From Ochotona curzoniae (Eukaryota; Chordata; Mammalia; Lagomorpha; Ochotonidae): a stretch of 64,000 nt of DNA. Below the pieces are notes generated by a model. That model was not told where the DNA came from. It saw nothing but the letters and a program-made list of their open reading frames with translations, and made no database searches. Position 1 is the first letter of the stretch, and each line of letters starts with the position of its first letter. The stretch lies in contig NW_024464918.1 of assembly GCF_017591425.1 (NCBI RefSeq), positions 27,370,001 to 27,434,000 on the forward strand, written 5' to 3'. This document shows positions 22,067 through 31,700 of this stretch, one piece after another. The position numbers and the translations under genes are program-made.

Positions 22067-23152
22067 TAAATCAGTTTTTTTAGAAGAAAACATTAAAAAA
22101 TTATAAAAGAAAATATTAACGAAAATAAAATCCACTGAAAGTGTTTTCCTAATGTCCCTTTTTTCCAGCAACTATTTGTAAATCCTTCATTCGCTTCCTG
22201 CCTTCGGGAATACAAATCGGCCTACTCTTTGTCATTGTCCACAGTTCTAGTCAACCTAGCCTCTCCTTAGTTTGTCTGTAACCTTTTCTTGCACTGGTTC
22301 TCTATGACTGTTTCTTCCTGAAGATTCTTTGCTTCTTTTCATATTCCTAAAATCCCTCTTTTTCTCTGTCTCCTTCTTTTACTTTTTTTTTTTTCATTGA
22401 GTATCATTTAGAACATTTGCTCCAAGAGTCTGCCTCATCCATCCCTCTGCCTGTCTGGATAAGGTAGCACGTTCTATTCTCTTCCCCTTGTGGACTGTGC
22501 GTTCCTCTAGGGCCTCTTGTCTTCTGTGAACTCATGTTTCCATGGAGACCAGCATCCCACTCCAGTCCTGAGTGGAGGCAAGAGCTGACCCCAGGCACTC
22601 CAGTGTGGGACGGGGGCATCCCAGGTGACGTAAGCCCCTGCAGCTCAGCAGCCAGCCCCGGGTGTGCGCTGGCTCTTGTCTCACATGATGTTGCCTCATG
22701 TGTCTTCCTCTTCTTTTTAATTAAAACAAACAAACACACGCCTTTGAACAGACACATAATAACTGTTGTTTTTTGGGGGAAACAATGTGAAATGTCACCC
22801 ATGTATGGCACATGCAATGATCCAATCAGGGTAATCGATACATCCGTCACATTAGACATTGATCATTTTCAGTGTTGGGAGCATTCACTCTTGACTAGGT
22901 TAGTACTCACTTTTGGAAGTACATAATTCTGTTTATCACTTGTGGAACCTAGTCCCAAGTACAGGGCCGACACAAAGGCACAAGAGCGTTCTTTCCCCAT
23001 CAAGCCCCGGGCCGGCTGTGTGGCGGGAAAGGCCGATATGCTTTCTGAAGCCTTCACTCATAGGGAAGTCTCTCCAGTGAAATCCATCCCTGTCACCACT
23101 AGAGGGAGGCATTGTGTATGGTTGTTTTGTGGGAACTTGCTTTCAACCCTCT

Positions 23153-23307
23153 TTTTTTTTTTTTAAGATTTATTTTATTTTATTGCAAAGTCAGATATGA
23201 AGAGAGGAGGAGAGACAGAGAGGAAGATCTTCCATCAGATGATTCACTCCCCAAATGAGCGCAACGGCCGGTGCTGTGCCGATCCGCAGTCAGGAACCAG
23301 GAGGCAT
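23153..23307 (-). mobile_element. C-type SINE 3'-half fragment
   Basis: Antisense fragment from the poly-T/A-tail side ('gcaaagtcagatatgaag', 'gaagatcttccatcag'), cut off at 'gtcaggaaccagga'. Confidence 0.75.
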
Positions 23308-24040
23308 GATGGCTCAGTAAATTAATCCGCCAGGTCATGTCCCAGCTGCTGCACTTCCCATTCCGCTCCCTGCCTGTGGCCTGGGAAAGCAGCCGAGGAC
23401 GGCCCAAGGCCTTGGGACCCTGCACCTGTCGGGGTTCAGTGAATCCGAGCGAGTCTCCAAGGCGAGTGAGATGATTTTATCGTCTAGTCCAAGGGGCGAC
23501 CTCTTGCCATAAGCAAGAAGCGACCCGAATGAAATCATCGTGGGGTTTTTATAGTAAAAGAATCAAAAAGCTATGTGACAGTGAACAAGTACATGATTAG
23601 GGGCTAGCAGTGACACAAAACAGAAAGTATGCGACAGGAATTTACAGTGTATAAGCTTGGGAATCCTGATCCTATCACTTCGATGCAGACAGTAATAAAA
23701 CAGCATGCCTCGAAGGTGGCTGTCTTTCCCGCAAATCCTGAAACTCCAAGATTATCCCTGTCTCTTGCCTGCCTCCTGGTCTTTCAGGAAACAGGAGCTT
23801 TGCTCCTAACAGGATGCAGGTGTCTCTTTGGAGATTCCAGACTTCAGGAGTACAGTCCCCTTTACAATTAATCCTTACAGCACCCACATGGGGGGCCTGC
23901 AAGAGGCTGCTGGCTCCTGGCTTTGGGTTGGTACAGCTCCGACCACTGCAGCCATTGGAGGAGTGAACCAGCAGATGAGAGATCATTCTCTCTCTGCCTC
24001 CTCTTTTCCCTGTAATTCTGCTTTTCAAATACAGGTAATT
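23308..24040 (+). mobile_element. C-type SINE split by a solo LTR
   Basis: Sense SINE in two halves, 23308-23426 (ending 'gggaccctgcacc') and 23880-24040 (starting 'gcacccacatggg'). The halves rejoin perfectly around the 5-bp duplication made by the LTR insertion. Confidence 0.85.
23427..23879 (-). mobile_element. Solo LTR of an endogenous retrovirus
   Basis: A 453-bp element that begins TGTCGGGG and ends CCTTACA on the plus strand (TG...CA termini). It sits inside a SINE and is flanked by the exact 5-bp duplication GCACC (23422-23426 and 23880-23884). On the minus strand it has a TATA box (ACTATAAAAA, 23555-23546) and an ATAAAA polyadenylation-like signal (23480-23475) about 70 bp further on, which sets the likely orientation. 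No internal viral genes remain, so it is the product of LTR-LTR recombination. The family is not identified. Confidence 0.85.
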
Positions 24041-24042
24041 TC

Positions 24043-24345
24043 TAAAAGAGTTTTATTTTAGTTTTATTGCAAAGACAGAGAGGAAGATCTTCCATCCACT
24101 GATTCACTCCCCAAGTGACCACATGGCCGGTGCTGTGCCAGTCCGAAGCCAGGAGCCAGGAACTTCCTCCAGGTCTCCCACGCAGGTGCAGGGTCTCAAG
24201 GCTTTGGGCCGTCTTCGACTGCTTTCCCAGGCCACAAGCAGGGAGCTGGATGGGAAGTGGGGCTGCCGGGATTAGAACTGATGCCCATATGGGATCCCAG
24301 TATTCAAGGAGAGAACTTTAGCTGCTAGGCCACGCCGCTGGGCAC
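24043..24345 (-). mobile_element. C-type SINE
   Basis: Antisense copy abutting the previous SINE, ending 'ggccacgccgctgggcac'. Confidence 0.85.
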
Positions 24346-24377
24346 AAATTCAAATAGTGTTTTAAAAAGACTTAATT

Positions 24378-24722
24378 GGGTCCGGGGGCGTTGCCTAGTG
24401 GCTAAAGTCCTCACCTTGAACTTGCCGGGATCCCATGTGGGTGCCAGTTCTAATCTCAGTAACCCAGCTTCCCATCCAGCTTCTGCTTGTGGCCTAGGAA
24501 AGCAGTCAAAGATGACCCAAAACCTTGGGACTCTGTACCTGCGTGGGAGCCACCTACGTGGGAGACCCGGAAGAAGCTCCTGGCTCCTGGCTTCGGGTCG
24601 TTGCAGCTCCAGCTGTTACAGCCACTTGGGGAGTGAACAATTGAGCGTAAGATCTCCCTCTCTGTCTCTCTTCCTCTCTTCATATCTGACTTTGCAATAA
24701 AAATAAAATTAATATTTAAAAA
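24378..24722 (+). mobile_element. C-type SINE
   Basis: Full-length sense copy with a short internal duplication of 'gtgggagccacctacgtgggag'. Confidence 0.85.
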
Positions 24723-24759
24723 AAATCAGACAAGCAAACAAACAATAAAGACCAAATTT

Positions 24760-25062
24760 GGGGCTGGTGTTTTGGTGCAGCAAATGAAACCACCCCGTGC
24801 CACACAGCATTCCCACACGGGCATCATTTCAAGTTGGAGCTGCTCTGCCTCCGAGCCAGACCCCTGTTCATGCATTTGGGAAAACAGAGGAAAATGGCCC
24901 AAGTCCTTGCACCCTTACCACTCATGGGTAGACCTGGGTGGCGTTCCAAACTTCTGATGCAGTCCTTGCTGTTAACGATCGCTTGGAGAGTGAGCCAGCA
25001 GATGGAAGATTCTCTCTCTCCCCATGTTCCTGTCTCTGTCGCTCTGGCTGCTTTTTAAAGCT
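24760..25062 (+). mobile_element. C-type SINE, older subfamily
   Basis: Sense copy, 'ggggctggtgttttggtgcag' to 'gcttggagagtgagccagcag'. Confidence 0.7.
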
Positions 25063-26045
25063 ACAATCAATACATGTTGGAAGAAGGAAAAAAAAAAAAA
25101 AGGCAGGTGGTTATTCAGTCACTGTCCTTGCAAGGGAAGAATACGGAAATGAAGTGGAAAGAGGGTGGATGTGCTCCCATCGGATTAAGCAGGTTCTCCT
25201 GGTGTGTGTGCAGAGGAAACTGCACGACCAGGCCTCCTGGCGGAAATGTCGTTCTTCTCGTTCCCTTTGGGTTTTTCAGGAGGTCAGATATTAATTTAGC
25301 TGCAATTTGCTGACTTGCCACTTGCGCCTGAGTGTTTAGCCAGCTTTTTCTCACCCTCACGAAACGTTCCCCACACACTAACTTGCTTTAGAAAGTAGAG
25401 GTCTGCTGAGTTGGCATTTGTGTCGCTTAGTGCAGGCTCTGCCAAGGAACCCCTCGCCATGCCAATTCACTGTAGAAAGCGGCAGTAAGGGCACGTGCTG
25501 CAAGCATTCACTGGGTACCAGGGATCTGGCGGTAACTTGGGTGGGACCAGCCTCAGACAACCAGCAAGGTCTCACTGCAGATCTAACTCAGTCCCACAGT
25601 GACCTAAAGATCCCTCACCGTGCCCCACCTGCCGGAGATCCACTCCGATTCCCATATCTCTTGACGCAAGCTGGCTTCCAACAGGTGCACCTGCCAGGGC
25701 TCCTTTGGCAGTGGTGCCAAAGCAGTGAGTACTCTATTCTGGGCCTGGCCTGGGAGTGCCCAGTACAGGAGTATGAACCCTAGCAACAGCTGCCAGTCGT
25801 TTTTATGAAACATCGGTATGTACATTGCAGAGGACAGATTCCCTGGCTGGCCACACCCAGCGACCTGCCGCTGTTGTCTGCCACAACAAAGCCATATAAA
25901 GCTGCCAGGACCTCCCCCACCTTGCCAATGACGTTGTCCCTCTTGGGGAAATAGAGCCGTTGTATACAGAACTGAGAACCTATACTGAATAAAGCAGAAA
26001 AGCACAGCGAAAGGGGTAGTGGAGGTGGGGGTGTGCTCTGTGGCT

Positions 26046-26350
26046 TCCAGGGATCTTCCCGTGTGGGAAGTTGCTGTGACTGCTTGGGGTCCAGGGTATC
26101 GGGGCTCCCAGGAACCCGGGCCGTGTGGGAAGTCGCTGTGACTGCTCTGGTCCGGGTATCAGGGCTCCCAGGAACCCGGGCCATGTGGGAAGTCACTGTG
26201 ACTGCTCGGGTCCGGGTATCAGGGCTCCCAGGAACCCGGGCCATGTGGAAAGTTGCTGTGACTGCTTGGGGTCCAGGGTATCAGGGTTCTCAGGAACCCG
26301 GACTGTGTGGGAAGTTGCTGTGACTGCTCCGGTCCTGGGTATGGGGCTCC
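26046..26350 (+). repeat. 61-bp minisatellite
   Basis: About five head-to-tail copies of a GC-rich unit of 60-62 bp, marked by 'ggctcccaggaacccgg', 'gtgtgggaagt' and 'gctgtgactgct'. The central copies (about 26145-26265) are the most alike. No gene overlaps it. Confidence 0.95.
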
Positions 26351-27184
26351 CAGTCACAGCCTGGTGTCAGCGTGCTGGCCTGGGATTCCCATTCTGGTCA
26401 CTCCATGCCAAGCTTCAGCCTGGTGTGTGAGAGAGAGACGGCAAGCAGTGGCTGCCCACCAATGCCATTTATACACTGGTGCCATGAAAAGCAGGGGCAC
26501 AGCTGCCGTGGCAAGAGGCGACGGCTTCTAGGAGAGGCTTCAGTTTTCACGTGTCTGTGGCCGAGGAGCAAGCGAGGTGTCCTTGCATTGTGACTTTCAT
26601 GGGGTACAGAGTGCTGCTTTGGGGACGGAGACAGGTGCTGTGCAGCCCTAGTGGGATTAGGGCAGGGACAAGATGTCAGCTTTGCTTACAGAGAGGTGGC
26701 AGACTTGAAAGGTTTTGAGTAAAGCCACATCATCCAAAACAAAACAAACAAAAAAACTCATCCAAAACCACTGGCTATTGATAAGCCAATTACAGAATCT
26801 ATGAAAGACCTTGCTGTGTGGTGCACTGGCACTCAAGTTCATTGTGATGAGGAAAGCCTCCGGGGCCTTAATGCTGACATCTCAGTGTGGCACCCAGTCC
26901 CCATACCTACAGTCCTCCGCAGACGACGTGCGCTCCGGAACTGGGGTCTGTTCTGTCCCCAATCTCTTCCACTTCCTTAAATCTGTTGCTTTGTTCCATT
27001 TGTTAACCCTTCAGAAAAAAAGAAAGTCCTTTAGGATGAAAAGCCTGAGCTGGTACCTCTCCACGCCCCATTTTCCCTAGCGTGAAGGGACTCTAACTTG
27101 GGGAGACCGGTGCCCCAGCAGCCGATTTTGGGGACATTTCCTGCTGACCTCTCTCCAAAGGCCTGAAAGCCCCGGATTATAGAG

Positions 27185-27204
27185 ACTACAACTCCCGGCA
27201 TGCC
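27185..27204 (+). promoter_or_regulatory. SBS (ZNF143/THAP11-like) motif in the KIAA1191 promoter
   Basis: ACTACAACTCCCGGCATGCC, one mismatch from the SBS1-type ACTACAAYTCCCAGCATGCC. It lies at the upstream edge of the CpG island. Confidence 0.8.
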
Positions 27205-27436
27205 CCAAACACCGCCGCGGACCAAGTCTCGCGCGAAGTGCCGTGGTTCCCGGTAGGGTTTATCACCCAGGCTGCGGGCGACGCGGCTGCTGAGTTCCCG
27301 GTTCGGTGCTGGGAACGTCTGTGGGTGCGGGCGCCTTCACCATGGCTCGGGGCTGGACTAGACTACGGTCTCTCCGGATACCTGCGTCCTTGGAACCTCT
27401 CTAGTGCCGGAGTTCGGGCCGCAGGCGGGAGAGCAG
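27205..27436 (+). promoter_or_regulatory. KIAA1191 CpG-island promoter and 5' UTR exon
   Basis: CpG-dense sequence ending at a good donor (AGCAG|GTGACC at 27436/27437), taken as the non-coding first exon. It contains a 20-codon upstream ORF (27342-27404) starting in a strong Kozak context (ACCATGG). The exact transcription start is not visible. Confidence 0.65.
27342..27404 (+). CDS. Upstream ORF in the KIAA1191 5' UTR
   Basis: ATG in context ttcaccATGg opens a 20-aa basic peptide (begins MARGWTRLRS) ending at TAG within the putative first exon. If the transcript starts upstream, this ORF would be expected to reduce or regulate translation of the main protein. No homologue is known to me. 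Confidence 0.35.
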   Translation: MARGWTRLRSLRIPASLEPL

Positions 27437-27465
27437 GTGACCCTACGGGGGCCCTGGGCCCTCCC

Positions 27466-27561
27466 GGGCAGCGTCCACTGCCCGTCACGGGGAAGGGTGT
27501 GTGTGTGTCGGTGCTGAGGGCACCCCTTGTCCCGGGCAGCGTCTGCTGCCCATCATGGAGG

Positions 27562-27603
<42 letters not shown>

Positions 27604-27800
27604 GGGGGGCACTGTCGGTGCTGAGGGCACCCCTTGTCCTGGGCAGCGTCCACTGCCCATCACGGGGGAGGGTGTGTGTGTGTGTCGGTGCTGAGGCACC
27701 TTTGTCCCGGACAGCGTCCACTGCTCATCACGGGAGAGGGTGTGTGTGTGTGTGTGTCGGGGGGCACTGTCGGTGCTGAGGGCACCTCTTGTCTCCGGCT
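27466..27800 (+). repeat. Minisatellite with embedded (GT)n in KIAA1191 intron 1
   Basis: About four copies of a 70-105 bp unit: 'gggcagcgtccactgcccatcacggg', then a variable (GT)n run, then 'cggtgctgagggcacc' and 'ccttgtcc'. The (GT)n at 27564-27602 is the longest. Unit length varies mainly through the dinucleotide run. Confidence 0.9.
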
Positions 27801-28231
27801 CGGAGGTCTGGCCTCGGTGTCTGCGTTGCCCACCCGAGGCTGGGGTCATGCTGGCTGAGTGCCCCTTGTCCCCCCGGGGTCCAGGGCCTCCCTGGTCTCA
27901 CCCACTGCCCAGTTCCTCGCCCCTCATCACTCCAGCCTGCTCCCTGCCAGCTCTGGCTTCCGGGGTCTGCTTGTCTCCACTCGGACGGCGGCAGAGGCAG
28001 CTGGGCGAGGACCAGCCTTTGGAGGGCCGGGCTGAGGGATGTGTCTGGGTCGGGAGTGCTCCCTGTGCAGCTGCTCCTCAGGGAGGGCCTCACAGGGCCA
28101 AGGGCAGTGTAGCCCCAAAGGGAATGCTCTGCGAATGTTAAGAATGAGCTTGGATCCCCGGGGTGCTAGTCCCTTGCTGTGTGATCCGGAAGCAGTGCCT
28201 TTCGCAAGGGTTGTGGTGGAGCATGAATGAT

Positions 28232-28286
<55 letters not shown>

Positions 28287-28287
28287 G
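28232..28287 (+). repeat. (GT)n microsatellite
   Basis: About 28 nearly perfect GT dinucleotides in KIAA1191 intron 1. Confidence 0.98.
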
Positions 28288-28600
28288 CCCACACTGGCTC
28301 TTTGTCCTCACCTAGACCCTCTGCATGGATCCCTGGGAAGTCCCTGCACAAGGCTGGACCATGCTCCTCGTTAACATCTGTCTGTCCCCGTAGTGTCGCC
28401 TCGTCATTTCACTGTGGTAAGATGGCTTTTTCACCAGGTGTGGTGTCTCGGCTTGTCATCTCGTGGGTGCTGAGATCCTGCCCCTGGGTGATGGGACCTT
28501 TGAGCCGCCCACTGGCTGGTGTGTGTGTGTGTTTCTGCTTGGTCAGCAAGCTGTCCCACTCGGTGTGCCAGTCCCATGGGCCGGGAGCCACCTGCTGGCT

Positions 28601-28627
28601 GGTGTGTGTGTGTGTGTGTGTGTGTGT
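28601..28627 (+). repeat. (GT)n microsatellite
   Basis: About 13 GT units, some 115 bp upstream of the first coding exon of KIAA1191. A shorter GT run lies near 28510. Confidence 0.95.
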
Positions 28628-28796
28628 TCCCACCTGCCACCAAGCCTCCCACTCCCCACACTCCCTGTGCCCATCAGTAGGGCAGCGCCAGAGCTGTCCA
28701 CCGGTGTCCATTGTCACAAATGTCCTTTGTCATTTCCACTAGGGGCAGGGCCTTTTGGAACCCTAGAAAGAGGAAGCATCTGGACCCGTCTTTACG

Positions 28797-31700
28797 ATGG
28801 CTTCACGACACCCAGACATGCCCGGTAAACTTACATTCTTTTTGCTAAAGTCACTTTTTTTTTTTTTTTTTTGGCCCTGAGTGTTTTCAGCTGAGATGGA
28901 TGGTATTTCACGGGAGCCATGTGTTAATGGATCCGTGCTCGTGGCCACTCGCTGCTGCTGGGTGCATGGTTAGGTGTGAGGGGACAGGCTTTGTGCAAAG
29001 GCAGTGTTAACATCCACCCAGTTGTGCTGGGAGCCCTCAGTCTGGCTTCAGAAGGAGCAGCTGTCTCACTTTAGGGTCAGGTGGGTTTGTTACCCAAGCC
29101 ATGAAACTCACACTCTTGGGTAGGGGACAGGGACACTGGAAGTGGGTCATGAAATGGCACCTGGCTGCACTGAGTGGGTCTGTTTGGGACAGTGACTCTG
29201 CGCTCCTGAAGTCATGGGTTCCTCTGGGCACTGTTCTCCGGGAAGGGAGGCTTTTAACTTAAATTGGAATCATTTGTTCATTTCTGAGCCTTACTGTAGA
29301 TGACATTTCTTGTTTCTTACGGTTATTGCGAAGATTAAATGACATTTTTTTTTTAAACATGAGTTGAAAGTGGTGAATCTTCATGTGTTTGTTGGAAGGC
29401 AGAGGGACTGGCTTGCCTGTGCAGCTGGTTCACTCCCCAGATGCCCAGAGTGGACAGGGCTGGGCAGGGCTGGGCAGGGCTGGGTCAGGCTGGGGTCAGG
29501 AGCGCACAACCTGGCTCTCTGCCGTGGGCCGCAGGGACCAGCTGCTGCAGCCATGGCTGCCTCCTGTCAGGGCACTTAAACCACTGCGCCAAGCCCCCTT
29601 CCCCCTGAAAATTGGTTGGTCTCTTTTTGTATTTTCTTGTAAATATTGGTTGACTTAATTTTTAAAAAAGATCTATTTTAATCTTTTTTTTAATTGGAAA
29701 GGCAGATTTACAGAGAGAAGGAGAGACAGAAAGATCTTACATCCGCTGGTTCACTCCCCAAGTGGCCACAACAGCGGGAGCTCAGCCTATCTAAAGCCAG
29801 GAGCCTGGAACCTCCTCTGAGTCTCCCACACAGGTGCAGGGTTCCAAGGCTTTGGGTCGTCCTTGACTGCTTTCCCAGACCACAAGCAGAGAGCTGGATG
29901 GGAAGTGGAGCTGGCTGGGATATGAGTCGGCGCCCATATGGGATCCTGGTGTATGCACAGTGAGGACTTGAGCCACTAGGCTGCCACGCCAGGCTGTTGG
30001 ATGACTTTTTAATATATATATATTTTTTTTGCAAATTTTTGTTTGAAAATATATATTTTTTTTAAATCTTAGAGGAGAGAGGGAGAGAGAGAGAAGTGTC
30101 TTTCTTCCACTGATTTACTCTCCAAATGGCCACAATGGCTGGAACTGAGATGATCCAAAGCCAGGAGTCAGGAGCTTCTCCTTGGTCTCCCACATGGCTG
30201 CAGGGTCCCAACCACTTGGTCCGTCCTCCACTGCTTTCCCAGGCTGTAAATAGGAAGCTGGATGGGAAGTGGAGCAGCTGGGGCACAAACTGGCTCCCAA
30301 ATTAGGATGCTGCAAGGCAAGGCTGAGTATTAGCCTGATGCACCACTGTGCCTGCCCCAGGTTTATTTTGTTAAACAAAAATTTGAATGACCACTTTACA
30401 GAGAGAGGGAGGGAGAGACAGGAAAACATCCTCCTTGCGCTGGTTCACTCCCCAAGTGGCTACAGTGCCTACAGCTAGGCCAGGCTGATGAGAACTGGGA
30501 GCCTGGAACTGCGTCTGGGTCTCCCGTGTGGGTGACAGGACTCCAAGGACTTAGGATATCTTCATATCTTATGCTGCTTCTCCAAATGCATTAGCAGGGA
30601 ACTGGATCAGAAGTGGAACAGCCGGCGCTCGAACTGGTGCTCCTAAGGGATGTAGTGTTGTCGGCATAGCTTGACCCACCATGCCGCAATGCCCGGCCCT
30701 CGATGATCTGATGATTGTTTCTAGAAAGGCTGTCGGGATGGCTGTGAGGACTCTAAGGTGCTGAAGTTGCTGCCAGATTAGGATAAAAGTCTGTCTTGCG
30801 TCCCCCGTGTCGATCGCCCGTGTTCTGTGTGACATCGTCAGCTTGGATGTGCGTCTCTCATTGTTGCTGCGATTGCCAGACTCCCTGTCCCCTCTGGGCT
30901 GGAGGGCCGTGCTTGCTAGGTGGCCACCGAACGGTGTCACCTAGCCTGGGTGCTGCAGGCGGTGTGAGATCTCTCTCCATTTCTCACCTAAACCTGCTGG
31001 CAGGGTGACACCAGGGAAGTCACTTCTGCCTTTGTTTCCCAAGCTGGAAAATGGGAAGAACGACTGTGTAAGGAGAGTTACAGGAGGGACGTGAGCACAT
31101 AGCAATGAAAGTACTTAGTGTTGTGTGTGTGTGTGTGTGTGTTTTAATGGCGGCACAACGCAGATCCCAGAACGCTTGCTCATTTAAAGTGAACAGTTTT
31201 GGAGTTTGTAGTACATTCACATGATTGTGCAACCGTCACCACGAATCTGATTGGGGAATCTTTTCATCATTCCAGAAAGAAAGCCTGTTAGCAGGCTCGT
31301 TGGATCCCCCCCCCAGCTCCTGCACAAGCCTGGCCGTTTCCCACGGCTGTGCTCCGTGGGCGCCTGGCAGCCTGTCATCCCCTTCCTGTGGGCTTATTAG
31401 TGATCGTGAAGAGTGATAGTGTGTGTGGGATCTGCCTGGTGGCCTCACTCGGAACTCAAGTGCTGCTGGTTCGGGACTCACTGCCAGGCAGGCTGGTTCC
31501 TGGCGAGCCCTTACGTAACTGACACAGTGGGAAAATGCCACCTTGGCTGACGGACTCTGGACGGTAGTTCCGATATAAAAGGATTAGCAAACAACATGAG
31601 CCTTGTTCCCTGATTTGGCCCAGCTGAGCACGCCCTTAGAGACCTGGCATCGCCAAAGGCCCTTCCTGGAGTTGGTCCCGGTGGGTCCTGGTTGGTGAGA

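Larger units (their letters stand above)
17930..27184. other. ARL10-KIAA1191 intergenic spacer
   Basis: About 9 kb between two divergent promoters. It contains the SINEs, L1-like block, solo LTR and minisatellite listed separately. The remaining stretches (about 21000-21760, 22070-23150, 25065-26040 and 26360-27180) show no coding homology, no RNA gene and no repeat I can name. Confidence 0.6.

Noticed and set aside
26046..26350. CRISPR-like regularly spaced repeat
   Set aside because: The whole 61-bp unit repeats with no unique spacers, and the host is a mammal. It is a minisatellite.
27540..28720. Cys/Val- and Thr/His-repeat proteins
   Set aside because: These frames are only translations of (GT)n and (AC)n microsatellites.
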